Shown here: piece after piece, positions 1-14,050 of the stretch
How the letters are laid out: every line of letters begins with the position of its first letter
Numbering within the stretch: position 1 is the stretch's first letter
Assembly: GCF_014066305.1 (NCBI RefSeq)
Contig: NW_023501107.1
Span: forward strand, 1 to 64,000
Reading direction: 5' to 3'
DNA from: Letharia columbiana
Lineage: Eukaryota; Ascomycota; Lecanoromycetes; Lecanorales; Parmeliaceae
Length of the DNA: 64,000 bases
The notes under the pieces: generated by a model
The model's input: only the letters and a program-made list of their open reading frames with translations
Database searches by the model: none
Told to the model about the DNA's origin: nothing
Made by a program: the position numbers and the translations under genes

Positions 1-272
1 TTACTAAATATAAATAAGATTATTTTTAAATAATATTATTTTAAAATAGTAAAGAATCTTAATTTAAGACTAGATTAGTATATAATCTTAGATAAATAAA
101 TTATTTAGAATATCGTAGTAGCGAAAGCTAATATAAGCTCGTTTAAATAAAATTATTAATACGAGCGTAGTTATCGTCTTACGCTTCTTAAGTATCATCT
201 AAATATATATATATTAGTCGAAATCTATATAAAGTAAAAGATAACAAGTAAAGATACCGAAATTATTTCGAT

Positions 273-344
273 CTCAGATACACGTTTCTCAGATACGCGT
301 TTCTCAATTACGCGTTTCTCGCGTTTTTTAAACCCGCGTTTCTC
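273..344 (+). repeat. short tandem motif (acgcgtttctc)
   Basis: Four to five imperfect copies of a motif around acgcgtttctc occur in tandem or nearly so. Differences such as cacg versus cgcg fit RIP-type transitions. No function is suggested. Confidence 0.5.
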
Positions 345-1904
345 TACTTTATAGTCGCTAATAACTATTTATTCTAACTTAAAGTCGAATCTCTATATCT
401 TATAATTATTATTAAATTAAGTGACTTTAGAATTTAATATTATTTAACTAGCCGTCTCGCTTAACTAAATAAAATTCTTATCGCTTTTATAGAACTTCTA
501 ACTAGAAACCTCGTCTTTTTTATTAAATTTAGAATTTTTAATAGCGAAGAATATATTAATATTATTATTAATAGCTAGCTTCGACTCTTTAATAATCTTT
601 TTAGCCTCTATCTTTGCGTTTTTAATCTCTATCTTTACTTTCTTAATATCTATCTTTATTTTCTTTAGATTTATAATAATCTTTTAAATAAATATTAGAA
701 TACGATTAATTCTATACTCGATATCTTAATTAAATAATTTCTTCTTATTAACGTAGTTATAGATAACTTATAGAGCTTAAATTATATTAATTTAAGCTAG
801 ATTAATAACGAGTATAAACTTATATAATCGAGATATATAGCTAAGTTATTAATTAAGAGATTACTATAATTAAAGCTATAATTAGAGATTATAGTACTTA
901 AGATTTATAAAGAAGTAGCGTATAAGAAAATTTATTAATATATATAAATAAAAAAATCTATTAATATATATAAATAAAAATATTAAAAGTAAAGATAATT
1001 ACTATAAAGTAGCCGAGGTCGAGGAATATTATATCGCCGAGATCGTTAAGCTTCTAGCGTAGGCGCTAGCTTTTCTAATAATCGAGATTAGAAAATAAAT
1101 CTCGATAAATTAAGATCTAATTTTATTATAATATAAAGGGAAGGAATTATTATAGTTAAAAGAGATAGAAGACTATAAGACTATAATAGAAGAGAGCTTA
1201 AAAAAGAATAATAGCTATAATCGTACTATATATAGCTTTAGCGCGGAGAGCCTCGCGTTCTAATTAGCTCGCTCGAATAAAGCTAATTATCGTTATTTTT
1301 ATCGTCGCGTCTTAACGCTTATTCTTTTCTTTCTAACAGACCCATTATAATAAACCTATTATATACCTCGCACTCTCGCTATCACTTATAATATGCATCT
1401 TACGATTATTTTTAAATTATAAGATAATACTTAAGTATTAAAGGTAACGACTTAGACTATTAATATATCTCGAAAGCTAACTCTATTATAATAATTATTA
1501 TAGCTAAATAATAATCGAGTTATTATAGATCTTAATAAAAAGATAGCTACGTATTCTATTAACTCGGTAAATTACGGCTTAATATTATATATATTATTAG
1601 AAAATCTCTAACTATATAATCGTTATTTAAGGTTAAACTCTTACGAAGTTATATATCTATTATTACTCGCGATAAGATAATATAGAAAGCTATAGATTTA
1701 CTATAATATATTTATTATAATATATCTATTATTTATCTCTACTCGTAAAGTCAATATTAAAATTCGCTTAACTTTTATTATATTATATACTATTTAATAT
1801 TAATAGCGCTATAAGACGCTTCTTAGTATAAAGAGCCGTAAGATATATAAGAATACGCTCTTTATACTAACGAATTTAGATTAATAAAATTAACTCTTTT
1901 ATAT

Positions 1905-4900
1905 ATATCTAGATTACTAAAATAAAGAAGAAAATCGTCTAGCGAATAATAGAAGCTTCGATATATATTTAGAGTTTTCTTATTAAAATTCTATTAGTAA
2001 CGATAGATTAGCCTTCTCCCTCTTTAATAACTTCTCTTCCTCTTTCTCTATCGACTTCTCTTCTCTATTTTTATTCTACTCTCTTAAAAGCGAAGCTTTC
2101 TTTATTTTAGCTATTAAATATTAAAATTAAACTATAACTTCTTACTCTTAACTCTATAAACGCCTTTTCTTCGATTTCGCTTACTCTCTTAAGAGTAAAA
2201 GTAAATAATTTACTTATTAGCGATAAGGCGATTAATCTATATAAAAGATATATATTATTAATAAATAGTAGATAAGATAAAAGACGGCGAATATTACTTC
2301 TATATTAAAAAGATAATTAACGATAAGAGATCGTATATAATAGTTTACTATTTTATATATAAGAAGTTTAAGTATTTTTTTTATATCGAAAGATACTTAA
2401 GTATAGAAACTAATATCTCTTATCTATTCTATCATTTAACGTATATTAAAGTAAAGAAACTATAAACTTAAAAGAAATTAAAGAAATTAAGATTTTTAAA
2501 TAAGTATTAATATTATCGCTAGAAGCCTTAGATATTAAAGAATAAATTAAAGAATAAATAAAAGAAAAGATAAGAGATTTAAGATCCTAACGGAATCTAA
2601 AGATAAAATAAAATTACGAATCTAGATTATTAAAATAAAGAAGAAAACCGCCCGGCGGATAATAGAAGCTTCGATATATATTTAAAGTCTTTTTATTAAA
2701 ATCTTATTAATAACGATAAATTAGTCTTCTCTCTCTTCGATAACTCCTCTTTCTCTTTCTTTATTAACTTCTCTTTTCTATTTTTATTCTACTCTCTTAA
2801 GAGCGAAGCTTTCTTCGTCTTAATTATTAAATATTAAAATTGAATTATAGCTCTTTACTCTCAACTCTATAAATATCCTCTTTTCGACTTTATTTACTCT
2901 CTCGAGAATAGAAATAAATACTTTACTCGCTAATAATAAGATAATTAATTTATATAAGAGATATATATTATTAATAAATAATAGATAAGACGAAAGATAG
3001 CGAATATTACTTCTACGTTAAAAAGATAATTAATAATAAAAAATCGTATATAATAGTTTACTATTTTACGTATAAGAAGTTTAAGTATTTTTTTTATATC
3101 GAAAGATACTTAAATATAAAAGCTAATATCTTTTATTTATTTTATTATTTAATATATATTAGAATAAAGAAGCTATAGACTTAAAAGAAATTAAAGAGAT
3201 TAAGTTTTCTAAATAAGAGATAATACTATCGCTAGAAGTCTTAGATATTAAAGAATAAATTAAAGAATAGACGAGAGAAGAGATAAGAGATCTAGAATTT
3301 TAACGAAATCTAAAAGTAAGATAAAATTACGAATCTAGGTTATTAGAATAAAAAAGAAAATCGCTAAATAAATAATAGAAGCTTCGATATATATTTAAAG
3401 TCTTCTTATTAAAATTCTATTAATAATAATAAATTAGCCTTCTCTCTCTTCGATAACTCCTCTTCTTCTTTCTTCGTCAACTTCTCTTTCTCTCTCTTAT
3501 TTCGCTTTCTCGAGAGCGAAGCTTTCTTCGCCTTAGTTATTAAGCGTTAAAATCGAATTATAACTCTCTACTCTTAACTCTATAGACGTTTTCTCTTTAA
3601 CTTTACTTACTCTCTTAAAAATAGAAATAAATAATTTATTTATTAGCGATAAAGTAATTAATCTATATAAGAGATATATATTATTAATAAATAATAGATA
3701 AGATAAAAGATAACGAATACTACTTCTACGTTAAAAAGATAATTAATAATAAAAGATTATATATAATAATTTACTATTTTACGTATAAGAAGTTTAAGTA
3801 TTTTTTTTATATCGAAAGATACTTAAATATAAGAGTTAATATCTCTTATCTATTTTATTATTTAGCGTATATTAGAGTAAAAAAGTTATAGACTTAAAAG
3901 AAATTAAAGAGATTAAGTTTTTTAAATAAGAGGTAATACTATTATTAAGAGTTTTAGATATTAAAGAATAGATTAAAGAATAAATAAGAGAAGAGATAAG
4001 AGATCTAGAATTTTAACGAAATCTAGAGATAAGATAAAATTACGAATTTAAATTATTAAGATAAAGAAGAAAACCGCTTAGCGAATAATAGAAGCTTCGA
4101 TATATATTTAAAGTCTTCTTATTAAAATCTTATTAATAATAATAAATTAATCTTCTCTCTCTTCGATAACTCTTCTCTTTCTTTCTTCGTTAACTTCTCT
4201 TTTTTATTTTTATTTTATTTTCTTAAAAGCGAAGCTTTCTTCGCCTTAATTATTAAATATTAAAATTAAATTATAGCTTTCTACTCTTAACTCTATAAAC
4301 GCCCTCTCTTTAACTTTATTTACTCTCTTAAAAATAAAAATAAATAATTTATCTACTAATGATAAGACGATTAATTTATATAAGAGATATATATTATTAA
4401 TAAATAATAGATAAGACGAAAGATAACGAATATTACTTCTACGTTAAAAAGATAATTAACGATAAAAAATCGTATATAATAATTTACTATTTTACGTATA
4501 AGAAGTCTAAGTATTTTTCTTATATCGAAAGATACTTAAATATAAGAGTTAATATCTTTTATTTATTTTATTATTTAGCGTATATTAGAGTAGAGAAGTT
4601 ATAGACTTAAAAGAAATTAAAGAGATTAAGTTTTCTAGATAAGAGATAATACTATCGCTGAAAGTCTTAGATATTAAAAAATAAATTAAAGAATAAATAA
4701 GAGAAGGGATAAGAGATCTAAGATCTTAACGGAATTTAAAAATAAGATAAAATTATAAATCTAGATTATTAGAATAAAGAAGAAAATCGCCTGATAAATA
4801 ATAGAAGCTTCGATATATATTTAAAGTTTTCTTACTAAAATCCTATTAATAATAATAAATTAGCTTTCTCTCTCTTCGATAACTTCTCTCCCTCTTTCTC

Positions 4901-5330
4901 TATCGATTTCTCTCTTCTATTTTTATCTCGCTTTCTTAAGAGCGAAGCTTTCTTTATCTTAGTTATTAAATATTAAAATCGAATTATAACTTTTTACGCT
5001 AAACTCTTTAAACGCCTTTTTTTTAACTTTATCTACTTTCTCGAGAGTAGAGATAAATAATTTATTCGTTAGCGATAAGGCGATTAATTGATATAAGAGA
5101 TATATATCGCTAATAAATAATAGATAAGATAGAAAATAGCGAATATTACTATTACGTCGAAAAGATAATCGATAATAAGAGATTATATATAATAATTTAC
5201 TATTTTACTTATAAAAAATCTAGATATTTTTCTTATATCGAAAGATACTTAAATATAAGAATTAATATCTCTTATTTATTCTATCGTATAATATATATTA
5301 GAATAGAGGAGTTATAAGCTTAAAAGAATA
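1905..5330. repeat. ~713-bp tandem array, about 4.8 diverged copies
   Basis: The anchor gaagcttcgatatat recurs at about 1,952, 2,664, 3,378, 4,091 and 4,804, giving periods of 712-714 bp. Each unit then repeats the same order of landmarks: a CT-rich block, gagcgaagctttctt, a palindromic stretch around aagtattttttttatatcgaaagatactta, and a terminal block near gattaagttttctaaataag. Copies differ mainly by C/T and G/A changes, as expected if the array was duplicated before or during RIP. The original unit is unknown; every frame is full of stops. Confidence 0.85.
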
Positions 5331-5412
5331 AATTATCTTCGCTTCGCTCTCCGCTCTACTCTCTATAAGTTCGATCGCTTATTTATTTATATATATCGCC
5401 GCGGCGATACTC

Positions 5413-5440
5413 TACTTACTTACTTACTTACTTACTTATA
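5413..5440 (+). repeat. (TTAC)n microsatellite
   Basis: About seven uninterrupted ttac/actt tetranucleotides, flanked on both sides by similar tatatatcgccg sequence. Confidence 0.8.
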
Positions 5441-6112
5441 TATATCGCCGTAACGACTCTTATAAGTCTAGTCGTTTAAAAAATAAGGGGAGATTACGAT
5501 ATCTAATCGAAGTAATAAACTAACTAGCGAGGCTATAACATTTTTCTTAATACGCTATATCGTCGATTCGACGAGTATTATAGTAATTACCTCGAGAATT
5601 ATATACTATAAAGAAATTTCTATATAGTACTACGCGTTTATTAAGATATACGATATTCTTAAGTATTAATACCGCTACTATAACTAACTTAACTAAATTT
5701 TTTAATAAAATAAAATTAAAAGTCTACTTTTTAACTACTATACTATAGCTTCTAATTTAACGAAGGCCTATTTAACTATTTATTCGACTTTTATTAAGAG
5801 TTTTAAAAAAACCATATCACGTAGTTACGTATTTTTATTAAGGATTATATATACGTAAAATATAAATATTACATATCGAGCGATATATTAAAAAATTAAG
5901 TCTTAATAGAGATTTCTACTTAGACTTATCTTAAGATTAATAGAATTAAGCTAAGACTATATATAAAAGACTATAACGCTTAATAATATTATATATTAAA
6001 TTAATATAATATAAAGATTTAATATATATAACTAGTAAATATAGAAGAAAGTATATTATAGCTTATATAAAGAAGAATAGATTTTAGTATTAATAATATA
6101 AGATTTATATAA

Positions 6113-6648
6113 TACTAAATTTCGATATATATAAACGAATATATAACGCTAAATTTCGGCGTATATAAACGAATATATAACGCTAAATTTCGACGTATAT
6201 AAACGAATATATAACGCTAAATTTCGGCGTATATAAACGAATATATAACGCTAAATTTTAACGTATATAAACGAATATATAACGCTAAATTTCGACGTAT
6301 ATAAACGAATATATAACGCTAAATTTCGATATATATAAACGAATATATAACGCTAAATTTCGACGTATATAAACGAATATATAACGCTAAATTTCGGCGT
6401 ATATAAACGAATATATAACGCTAAATTTCGACGTATATAAACGAATATATAACGCTAAATTTCGGCGTATATAAACGAATATATAACGCTAAATTCTAGC
6501 GTATATAAACGAATATATAACGCTAAATTCTAGCGTATATAAACGAATATATAACGTTAAATTTCGATATATATAAACGAATATATAACGCTAAATTTCG
6601 ACGTATATAAATAAATATATAACGCTAAATTCCGGCGTATATAAACGA
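6113..6648 (+). repeat. 34-bp minisatellite, about 16 copies
   Basis: A 34-bp unit beginning cgctaaatttcgacgtat and ending aaacgaatatataa is repeated head to tail without interruption. Variation is confined almost entirely to one pentamer after ctaaatt, seen as tcgacg, tcggcg, ttaacg, tcgata, ctagcg and once ccggcg. All are reachable from ccggcg by C-to-T or G-to-A transitions, so ccggcg is probably the pre-RIP state. Confidence 0.9.
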
Positions 6649-7195
6649 AAATATCGCGCTATAGTAACCTTATTTTTTTTTTTAAAGATCTCTAAATCTA
6701 TATTTTATCTACTATTAAGTATCTATATTAATAATTATACTATATAAGATATTTAGATAATATAAAATAATTTAAAAAAAAAAAATTAAATTAAATTTTA
6801 AAAATTTTTAAAAAAAAATTTAAATTAAAATTAATTTTATAAAAAAATAATTTAAAAACTCTTCTTATATATAACTCGCTAAATACTATTCTATTTATAA
6901 CGCGTTAATAAACTATAAAAAATTTTTTTCTTATATTTTAACGCGTTATTTACGTTTATCTTTAATTTAACTCTTATTTTTATAATATATTATTTATATT
7001 AATTATATATATAATACTCTTTATATTATTCTCTTTATATAAATTAACTTTTATTAATTTCTCTCTTATATTTTAACGCGTTATTTACGTTTTTTTATTT
7101 TTTTTCTATTTTTTCTATTTTTTCTTATAATATTTATATATATAACGAGTAAAGGCCTTAAAGTTAAGTTTATAACTATTTTTTTTTATTAAAGT

Positions 7196-8184
7196 TATCG
7201 AGTAAATTTTAATAAGCGATCTTTAATAAGCGATATCTAAATTTCTTATTTTTAAATATCTATAAGACTAAATATAGTATTTCTTTTTTTATTTAAAAGT
7301 CTATATTATAATCTAGAGTTTAAATAAAAAATCTTAAAAATTTAATATAAATTAAAAAGTTATTTTAAAATTAAATAATATATATCTAATTAAAATTATT
7401 CGACTATCGAGTAAACTTTAATAAGTAATATTTAAATTTCTTATACTTTAAGAATTATATAAGATTAAATTTTTTTATTTATTTATTATTAAAAAGCGTA
7501 AATTACGAATTATAATATAAAGAAATAAAACTTAATATTTTAATAGAAAATAGTAAAGTTATTAAAGAATTAAAAGTAGAATAAGAGATTTTTAATAATT
7601 ACGAACGTTAATTTATTTACTTATAATATCTAATTAAAATATATAGTAAATTCGAATTTATAATTAATTATATATATAAATTTAAGATTTTCTATACTTT
7701 TTAATTAGATCGATTAAGTTATCGCGAGTAAATAAATTAATATTTATAATTATTAAAATCTTAATCTTTTATATCTTCTTATTAAAAATTAAATATATAT
7801 TATTAATATATAAAATAACTCTTTTATTTTCTATTAAAATTTTAAAATATTCTTTTTAAATTATAGAATAAAATATAAGCTTTTAAATAAAAAAAGAATT
7901 TCTAAATATAGGCTTATAATTATTAAAGCGTAAGAAATTTAAATATCGCTTATTAAATTTCGCTCGATAGCGAAATAGCTTTAATTAAAAAATAGATTTA
8001 TATTATTTAATTTTAAGATAACTTTTTTATTTTCTATTATAATTTTAAAATTTCTTAAGTAAATTATAGAATAAAATATAGACTTTTAGATAAAAAATTA
8101 TTCTTAAATTTAATCTTATAATTATTAAAAGATAAGATATTTAAATATCGCTTATTAAAGATCGCTTATTAAATTTACTCGATA
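7196..8184. mobile_element. ~1-kb element with ~40-bp terminal inverted repeats
   Basis: The left end (7,196-7,236, starting tatcgagtaaattttaataa) is repeated in inverted orientation at the right end (8,145-8,184, ending aaatttactcgata) with at most one or two mismatches. Related inner copies of the same end occur at about 7,402 and at about 7,937-7,968, also in opposite orientations. This suggests two overlapping or nested copies of about 780 bp. Between them, segments such as aaaagtctatatta and atatagacttttag are also inverted. No transposase frame survives. A MITE or RIP-mutated TIR transposon is the simplest reading; the superfamily is unknown. Confidence 0.65.
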
Positions 8185-8301
8185 GTTCTAATTAACTCTA
8201 ATAATTATAAATTTAATTTATAAACCTTAACTCGATCTATTTATAATTCGTTAATATAACTCTAAATTTTTATATAGTTTAATTTAAATTAATTATTTCT
8301 T

Positions 8302-8972
8302 ATACTTTAATACGTTATATACGTTCTTCTAAAATAACTAAATATTCGATAATAATTATATTCTTATTCTTTTATCGTTAAATAGCCCTTAATTAACTCT
8401 TTAATAAAGTTTATTTAAAAATATCTTTTTAATATATAATATTACTTAGCTTTAAGACTTTATATTAAGATATTAAGAGTTAATAATTATTTAATACTTA
8501 ATAATTAATTAACTTATAATTACTTTAATAATATTATTATATTATTAAATAGCTCTTATTTTCCTCTTTATTAATCTATAAATCTACGATTAAAACTTAT
8601 TATTAATAAATACTATAGCCTCGAAGATAATTTCTAATACTTTAATACGTTATATACGTTCTTCTAAAATAACTAAATATTCGATAATAATTATATTCTT
8701 ATTCTTTTATCGTTAAATAGCCCTTAATTAACTCTTTAATAAAGTTTATTTAAAAATATCTTTTTAATATATAATATTACTTAGCTTTAAGACTTTATAT
8801 TAAGATATTAAGAGTTAATAATCATTTAATACTTAATAATTAATTAACTTATAATTACTTTAATAATATTATTATATTATTAAATAGCTCTCATTTTCCT
8901 CTTTATTAGTCTATAAACCTACGACTAAAACTTATTATTAATAAATACTATAGCCTCGAAGATAACTTCTAA
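8302..8972 (+). repeat. 335-bp tandem duplication, nearly identical copies
   Basis: The block starting actttaatacgttatatacg at about 8,304 recurs at about 8,639. Both copies continue in register through gattaaaacttattattaata and tatagcctcgaagataa. Only a few differences are visible, although the sequence is already fully RIP-mutated, so the duplication appears younger than the mutation. Confidence 0.85.
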
Positions 8973-9549
8973 TAATCGAGTAACTTCCATTCCTCCCCAA
9001 TTAACTATCTCGCCTAAATATCGAATTTCATCCTCAAAATCTACTATACCCGACGTCGTAGAAGGTAATTCTCGAATTCGATTAATATAACTTTATTAAA
9101 AGGGTGATAAAGTTAATACAACGACGAAAGTCGATAGTATAATATTCGAATAAGAGTATTCTTATTCGACTTTAATTTATTCGAGTTAATTCTTCTTTAA
9201 TATCCATCGTTTATATAGAATAGATGGTAAAAAGCACTAAGAACAAGTCGATAAACTCTGAAATGACTTAAAGTCTCGAAATCCGTTTCGATACTTCTTA
9301 TATTATTCTTGAACGGACTTGGATTTCGAATTAGGACACGAATATAATAAGTAATTTAAAGATCTCTAATTATTATTCTTCTTGTAAATTTCACATTAAG
9401 GATAAATAGTGTAGGTATATTAAATAAAACCTTTAAGACTTTAAAAATCCCGAGCTTATTTTTAAGTAGTAAGTCGTTTTTAAGAGGCTTAATATTTTAA
9501 ATCATCTTCTTTTTGCCGAATCTCTTATAAATCTAATAGTAATATTAAT

Positions 9550-12500
9550 ATAAACTTAAATTAATATAGAGTTAATAACTAACCCTAGGTATTAATAGAA
9601 ATTTCCATATCGTCGTTTTCGTCTTCGTTGAATTTCTCGCTCTCGTCGTCTAATATAGTCATATCATTATCGACTACATCTATATCTATATATATTATAT
9701 TAGAAATATCGAGAAATAATAGAGAATATAGCGTACCTTGCTTATGAGAGCTATAATAATTATAAAGAATATCGATCGAAGTATATCTTCTAGCCTCCAC
9801 GTTCAAATACGAACTTAATATAAATCTTCGATAGTTTTCTTGAATGTATTAAGTGATAACTGAGTCTTTAAATCGATCGTTTCGAGTCTTCGGATCAGGA
9901 TATTAAGCTAAGGACACCGGGGATAATAAGAGAATTGCTTTACTTTCTAACCCGTCTCATTTAGCCCTTTCAGTCCCCTATGAATATTCGGATAAATTAT
10001 ATGGCCGACCCATATGAATAATAGTCCGAATATTAGGTGCATTAATATCGTTTTCTAGAGAACTAGTGCCAATAAGTCGTTGAGACATTTTCGAGAAATT
10101 TAAGAACTTTCGAAGTATCTTATCTTTTCCGATGCTTTTGAAGTGATATACCGGCCATTTTAACGTCTTAGTAAGACTGTCTATATCGGCAATAATTCTG
10201 ATATAGACGAGAAGTCGATCGGTCGAATATCGATTATGTTTTTCTCGAATAATGTTAATAACGTTCTCTGAAGACTAATTCTAATAGACGATATATCGAA
10301 TATTCGGACGATTGAATGGAAGACGATTTATCGTAGCCTTTTCGATGGATAGATAGAGTATATTAAAGAGACTTTTCTTATATCTTAGCGGGAGGGTAGC
10401 GGTAAGAAGAATAACTTATATTTTCTTACTATCAATAAGATTACCTAATCTCTAAAGGTTTCTTCGAAAGATCTAACTCTTATTGAGGGCTATATAACAC
10501 TCATCAATGATAATTCGATCGAGTCGTTTGAATTATTAAAGTCGAAGAAGAAAATTTTGAAAATCGATTATTAAACTGGTTTCGGGTGTAGTAAAGACTA
10601 ATTAAGCTGAATCCGGTGGGTGATTGGCGTTAAATATAGCGGTGGCTATATTTAGGGCTTGGGCTATAGCGAATTAATCTTATATAAGGGAGTTAAGAGG
10701 AAGAACGACGATGATAACTTCGAGTAAATCGATTGAGGCTGGTAATTGATATAGAAGACTCTTTCCAGATCCGGTAGGTGATATGACTAAAATAGGGCTT
10801 TTTCGATCCATTATTGCCTATAGAATGTCCAATTAATTGAATCGAAAACGTGTGGAATTCCCGAGAAGTTTTCGAAGTTGTTTTGATAGATTTAAATCTC
10901 CAAGTCGTTACAATCGTCCCAGTCGAGTTATATCAAGTTGTCGATCGAAATCGAGTGATTTAAACCCCAATTAACGATTTAATTCTATAGAACTAGTAAC
11001 TTCGTTAAAGGATTACCAAGCCTAATATAAAGTAAGTAATTTGACTTAAAAATCGCCTTAAAGAGTTAAATATATATAATATGAAGTTAAATGCTTATAT
11101 ATAATAGAAATAGATAATATAACATCGAAATGAGTAGGAAATAAAGAAATACTATAGACTTACTATGCTGGCCCCTTAATATCTATTTTTCTTCGTAAAA
11201 GTCTCTTCCGGCCGTTCTAAAATTCCTCGAGCGTAACCTATACTAGAAGTCTTCGTTCTATAACCGGCTTAGAGATCAATGATGTCATCCTTATAGTCTA
11301 AGTCGTTTTCAGGGTCCGAATAGCCTTCTTCGTCTTATTGAAATTAATGTTATTTACTCAAAAATCGACGAGAGATCGCAATAGCAATATAACGATATAT
11401 GCTTGAATTTATAGTAACCTTAAGCCCTATTAGAGTCTCTCGTCGAAAAACAACTCGAAATTAATTAGATATTAGAGTTTTAGGCCGATAGGACTTATCT
11501 AAAGATTTTTAAAAAAGATATTTTATCGTAGTTCTCTCGAAGACACGTAAAGCGATAACCCTTTGAAATGGGAGTATTAGCCATTGAAAATAGACCAATA
11601 ACTCACCAATTTCGGGTGGAAGATATCGATGAATGACCTTTATTAATTCTTTAATAGCGTAGCCTTTATAATAGTAGGTAATAAAATAAAATAATCTCAT
11701 TTTATAGAATAAATTGCGTAGGCCGGAGTTAACGGAGTTTAAGAGTCGAATACTTAATATCTTAGGGGCACGGGCCGGTTAACCTTCGAGAATATGGAAA
11801 AGAATAAGTAACTTTTCGAGGAATTCGGAAATCGTAGAAAAATACTCCTCGATTTATTTGACGTTCCACTTACTATTAGTCTTTCGAAATCGACGTTTTA
11901 GCGTAGAATTAGTTATAATTCGATTATAGAGCCATCGTTCTACTTACTCTACCTTCAAATTCGTTCGAGAATTAGTAAGATAATTTTTAAAGGGTGTCGA
12001 CTCCAGCGGATTGTCATGGATATCGGGCTAAGGAATTTCGAGTATTTTCTAAGTCGATTAAGTCGAAATATAGTTAAATAGAAGATCTATAAAGAGTAGA
12101 GACCGAGTAGAAGTAATAAGACTAGAAATAAAACTTCGAAAATCTAATATTAAGAATTCGATAGTCCCATCGTATGAAATCTAATTACCGTTCTAGTCGA
12201 TTTAACTAATAGTAGTAGTATTTCAGATAATATTTATATTATAGGCTCTAAGATCTAATAATTAAGCGATAAAAGTATTAGTTCTACGAATAAGAAATTT
12301 ATCCACTATAGAAGTTAGTCGTTTTAGCGGTTTTTATTACCCTAGCCCTAATTTCAAAAAATCCGAATTATCTAAATCCGAATTCGAGTTCTCGTTATCG
12401 ATTTATATATTAGCTATAGCGGTATTCTTATAGCTATATCGTAGAATAAAAAATCGACTAACTTTTAAAATAGCTGACATCTTCGATAAATAAATATTAA

Positions 12501-14050
12501 TACCGTGAAAACCTTTTTCCGTAATACCCAGAACGGCCATGGTAATAATAAATGGATATTAAATCTCATCGGTTTCGGTAGAATCATTGAGTAATAATAT
12601 ATAAAAATCGAGAAGAGATTTTAGTATTCTATCCAATTTGAAAATAGTCGGTCGTTTTCGTACTAATATTCGACTTATTTCCATCTTATTATTATTACTG
12701 AAATTATCAGCATTATTGAAATTCGATTCGATATTATCAAGTATATTAGAAGTAGCGAGGGATTTTCGAAAGAAAGAGGTTTTTTTTTAAAAATCCTCCC
12801 AACTCTCAATACCCTTTAAGTGAGTTTTAAGACGATTATATACTATATTTTAGGCCGTATTAAAGACGTATTAAGGTCCTAAAGAAGATATTTCGTGATA
12901 GTCATTTATACGAAAAAAGAAGTTGAGAATTTATTTTCAAGGACGACTATATTCTAGAATTCGACTAAGATCTTAATATACTCGAAAGGGTTTAGCTCGG
13001 TATTAAATAGGCTCGATTCGGGCGATCTAAAAACGTGTAAATATAGTTATAATCGAAAGGAGTTATTAACTAGCCTCGACGAGAAGATCGAAATATTTTT
13101 AAAGAATTCGTAGTAATAGAGTATTCGGATTAGCAATTAGACTAAGTAGAAATAGTCTTTCTAGACCGTTTAATATATCTAGTTATCGTATACGATCTAG
13201 CCAAGGTGTAGGATTATCGAAACGACTTCTCTGAATTTTTCGAATTTCGTTAAATTAGATATTCTGAAAATTGGTATATATAATCTCCTACTCATCGTTC
13301 TAAGTATCTAAATCTAAAAGTATATTAATAAAGTATTTTATATATAGATTATAGTCTAAAATACCTTAGAAATCGATCTCGATATCGATAGTTTATTCCG
13401 AGAACCTCTTATTCCCTAATCCATTTTCCGACTCACTTTAAACCCTTATAGATCTAGGATTTCGACGTCGTTAATAAGTAGAATATAGAATATAAGTAAT
13501 TTAAAAGTATTCGTGGCCAGGGGTAGAATGAAAGAATTGTTGATAAGAAATATTCGTATCCTATAGAACTTCGCCGTTTTTTCGTATTTTATCGCCTTTC
13601 GATCTTGAATTTATTCACTCGTGATAATATCGATAATGATCTTAAATACCTTTTCGATTTCTAACAATATAATCGTATTTTAAATAGCGAAATCCGTTAT
13701 AATAGAGAGTGAGTTTAGGGAAAAAATTCGGATTTTTGAGTAATCGATTAATTTCCTCGCTAATTTCACTATTTTAACGAATTAAATTTAGCTATTATTA
13801 AACCTCATAATAGATACTATTTCGTATATCTTAATCGAGTCGATGGAATAAATTTTTAAAGTGAGAATTAATAGTTAAAGGAAGTAAAGCGAAATTATAC
13901 TTAATACAAGCTATGAAACCGATATCACGAATTTAGGTCATATACTTCATTATATTAAATAGCGAGTTATCGATATAGTAGGTCTAGATATCTACTATAT
14001 AATATTTAAATAAATAATATTCTAATAGTAATAAGAAGGAGTGTAAGTGA
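9550..14050 (-). pseudogene. RIP-killed RecQ-type helicase (telomere-linked helicase-like)
   Basis: Read on the minus strand, stop-interrupted frames still show superfamily-2 helicase motifs in order. Motif I is PTGSGKS followed by LLYQLP (about 10,720-10,800), then VVLPLNSLI and LVFTTPE. Motif II reads IDECY, a RIP-like change of IDECH (about 10,500). Motif III is LTATLPP (about 10,390). The C-terminal half has LVYIRIIADIDSL, IGTSSLENDI, and IIHMGRPYNL in place of the usual IIH-GRP block (about 10,000-10,230). An upstream fragment near 11,510-11,700 (KGYAI, VIHRYLP, GELLVYFQWL) matches the N-terminal region seen in fungal subtelomeric RecQ proteins. The span of about 4.5 kb suits that family. 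In-frame stops and lost codons make it non-functional. The boundaries are estimates. Confidence 0.75.

Noticed and set aside
6113..6648. Regular short repeats that might be taken for a CRISPR array
   Set aside because: The units abut with no unique spacers and the organism is a fungus; it is a minisatellite.
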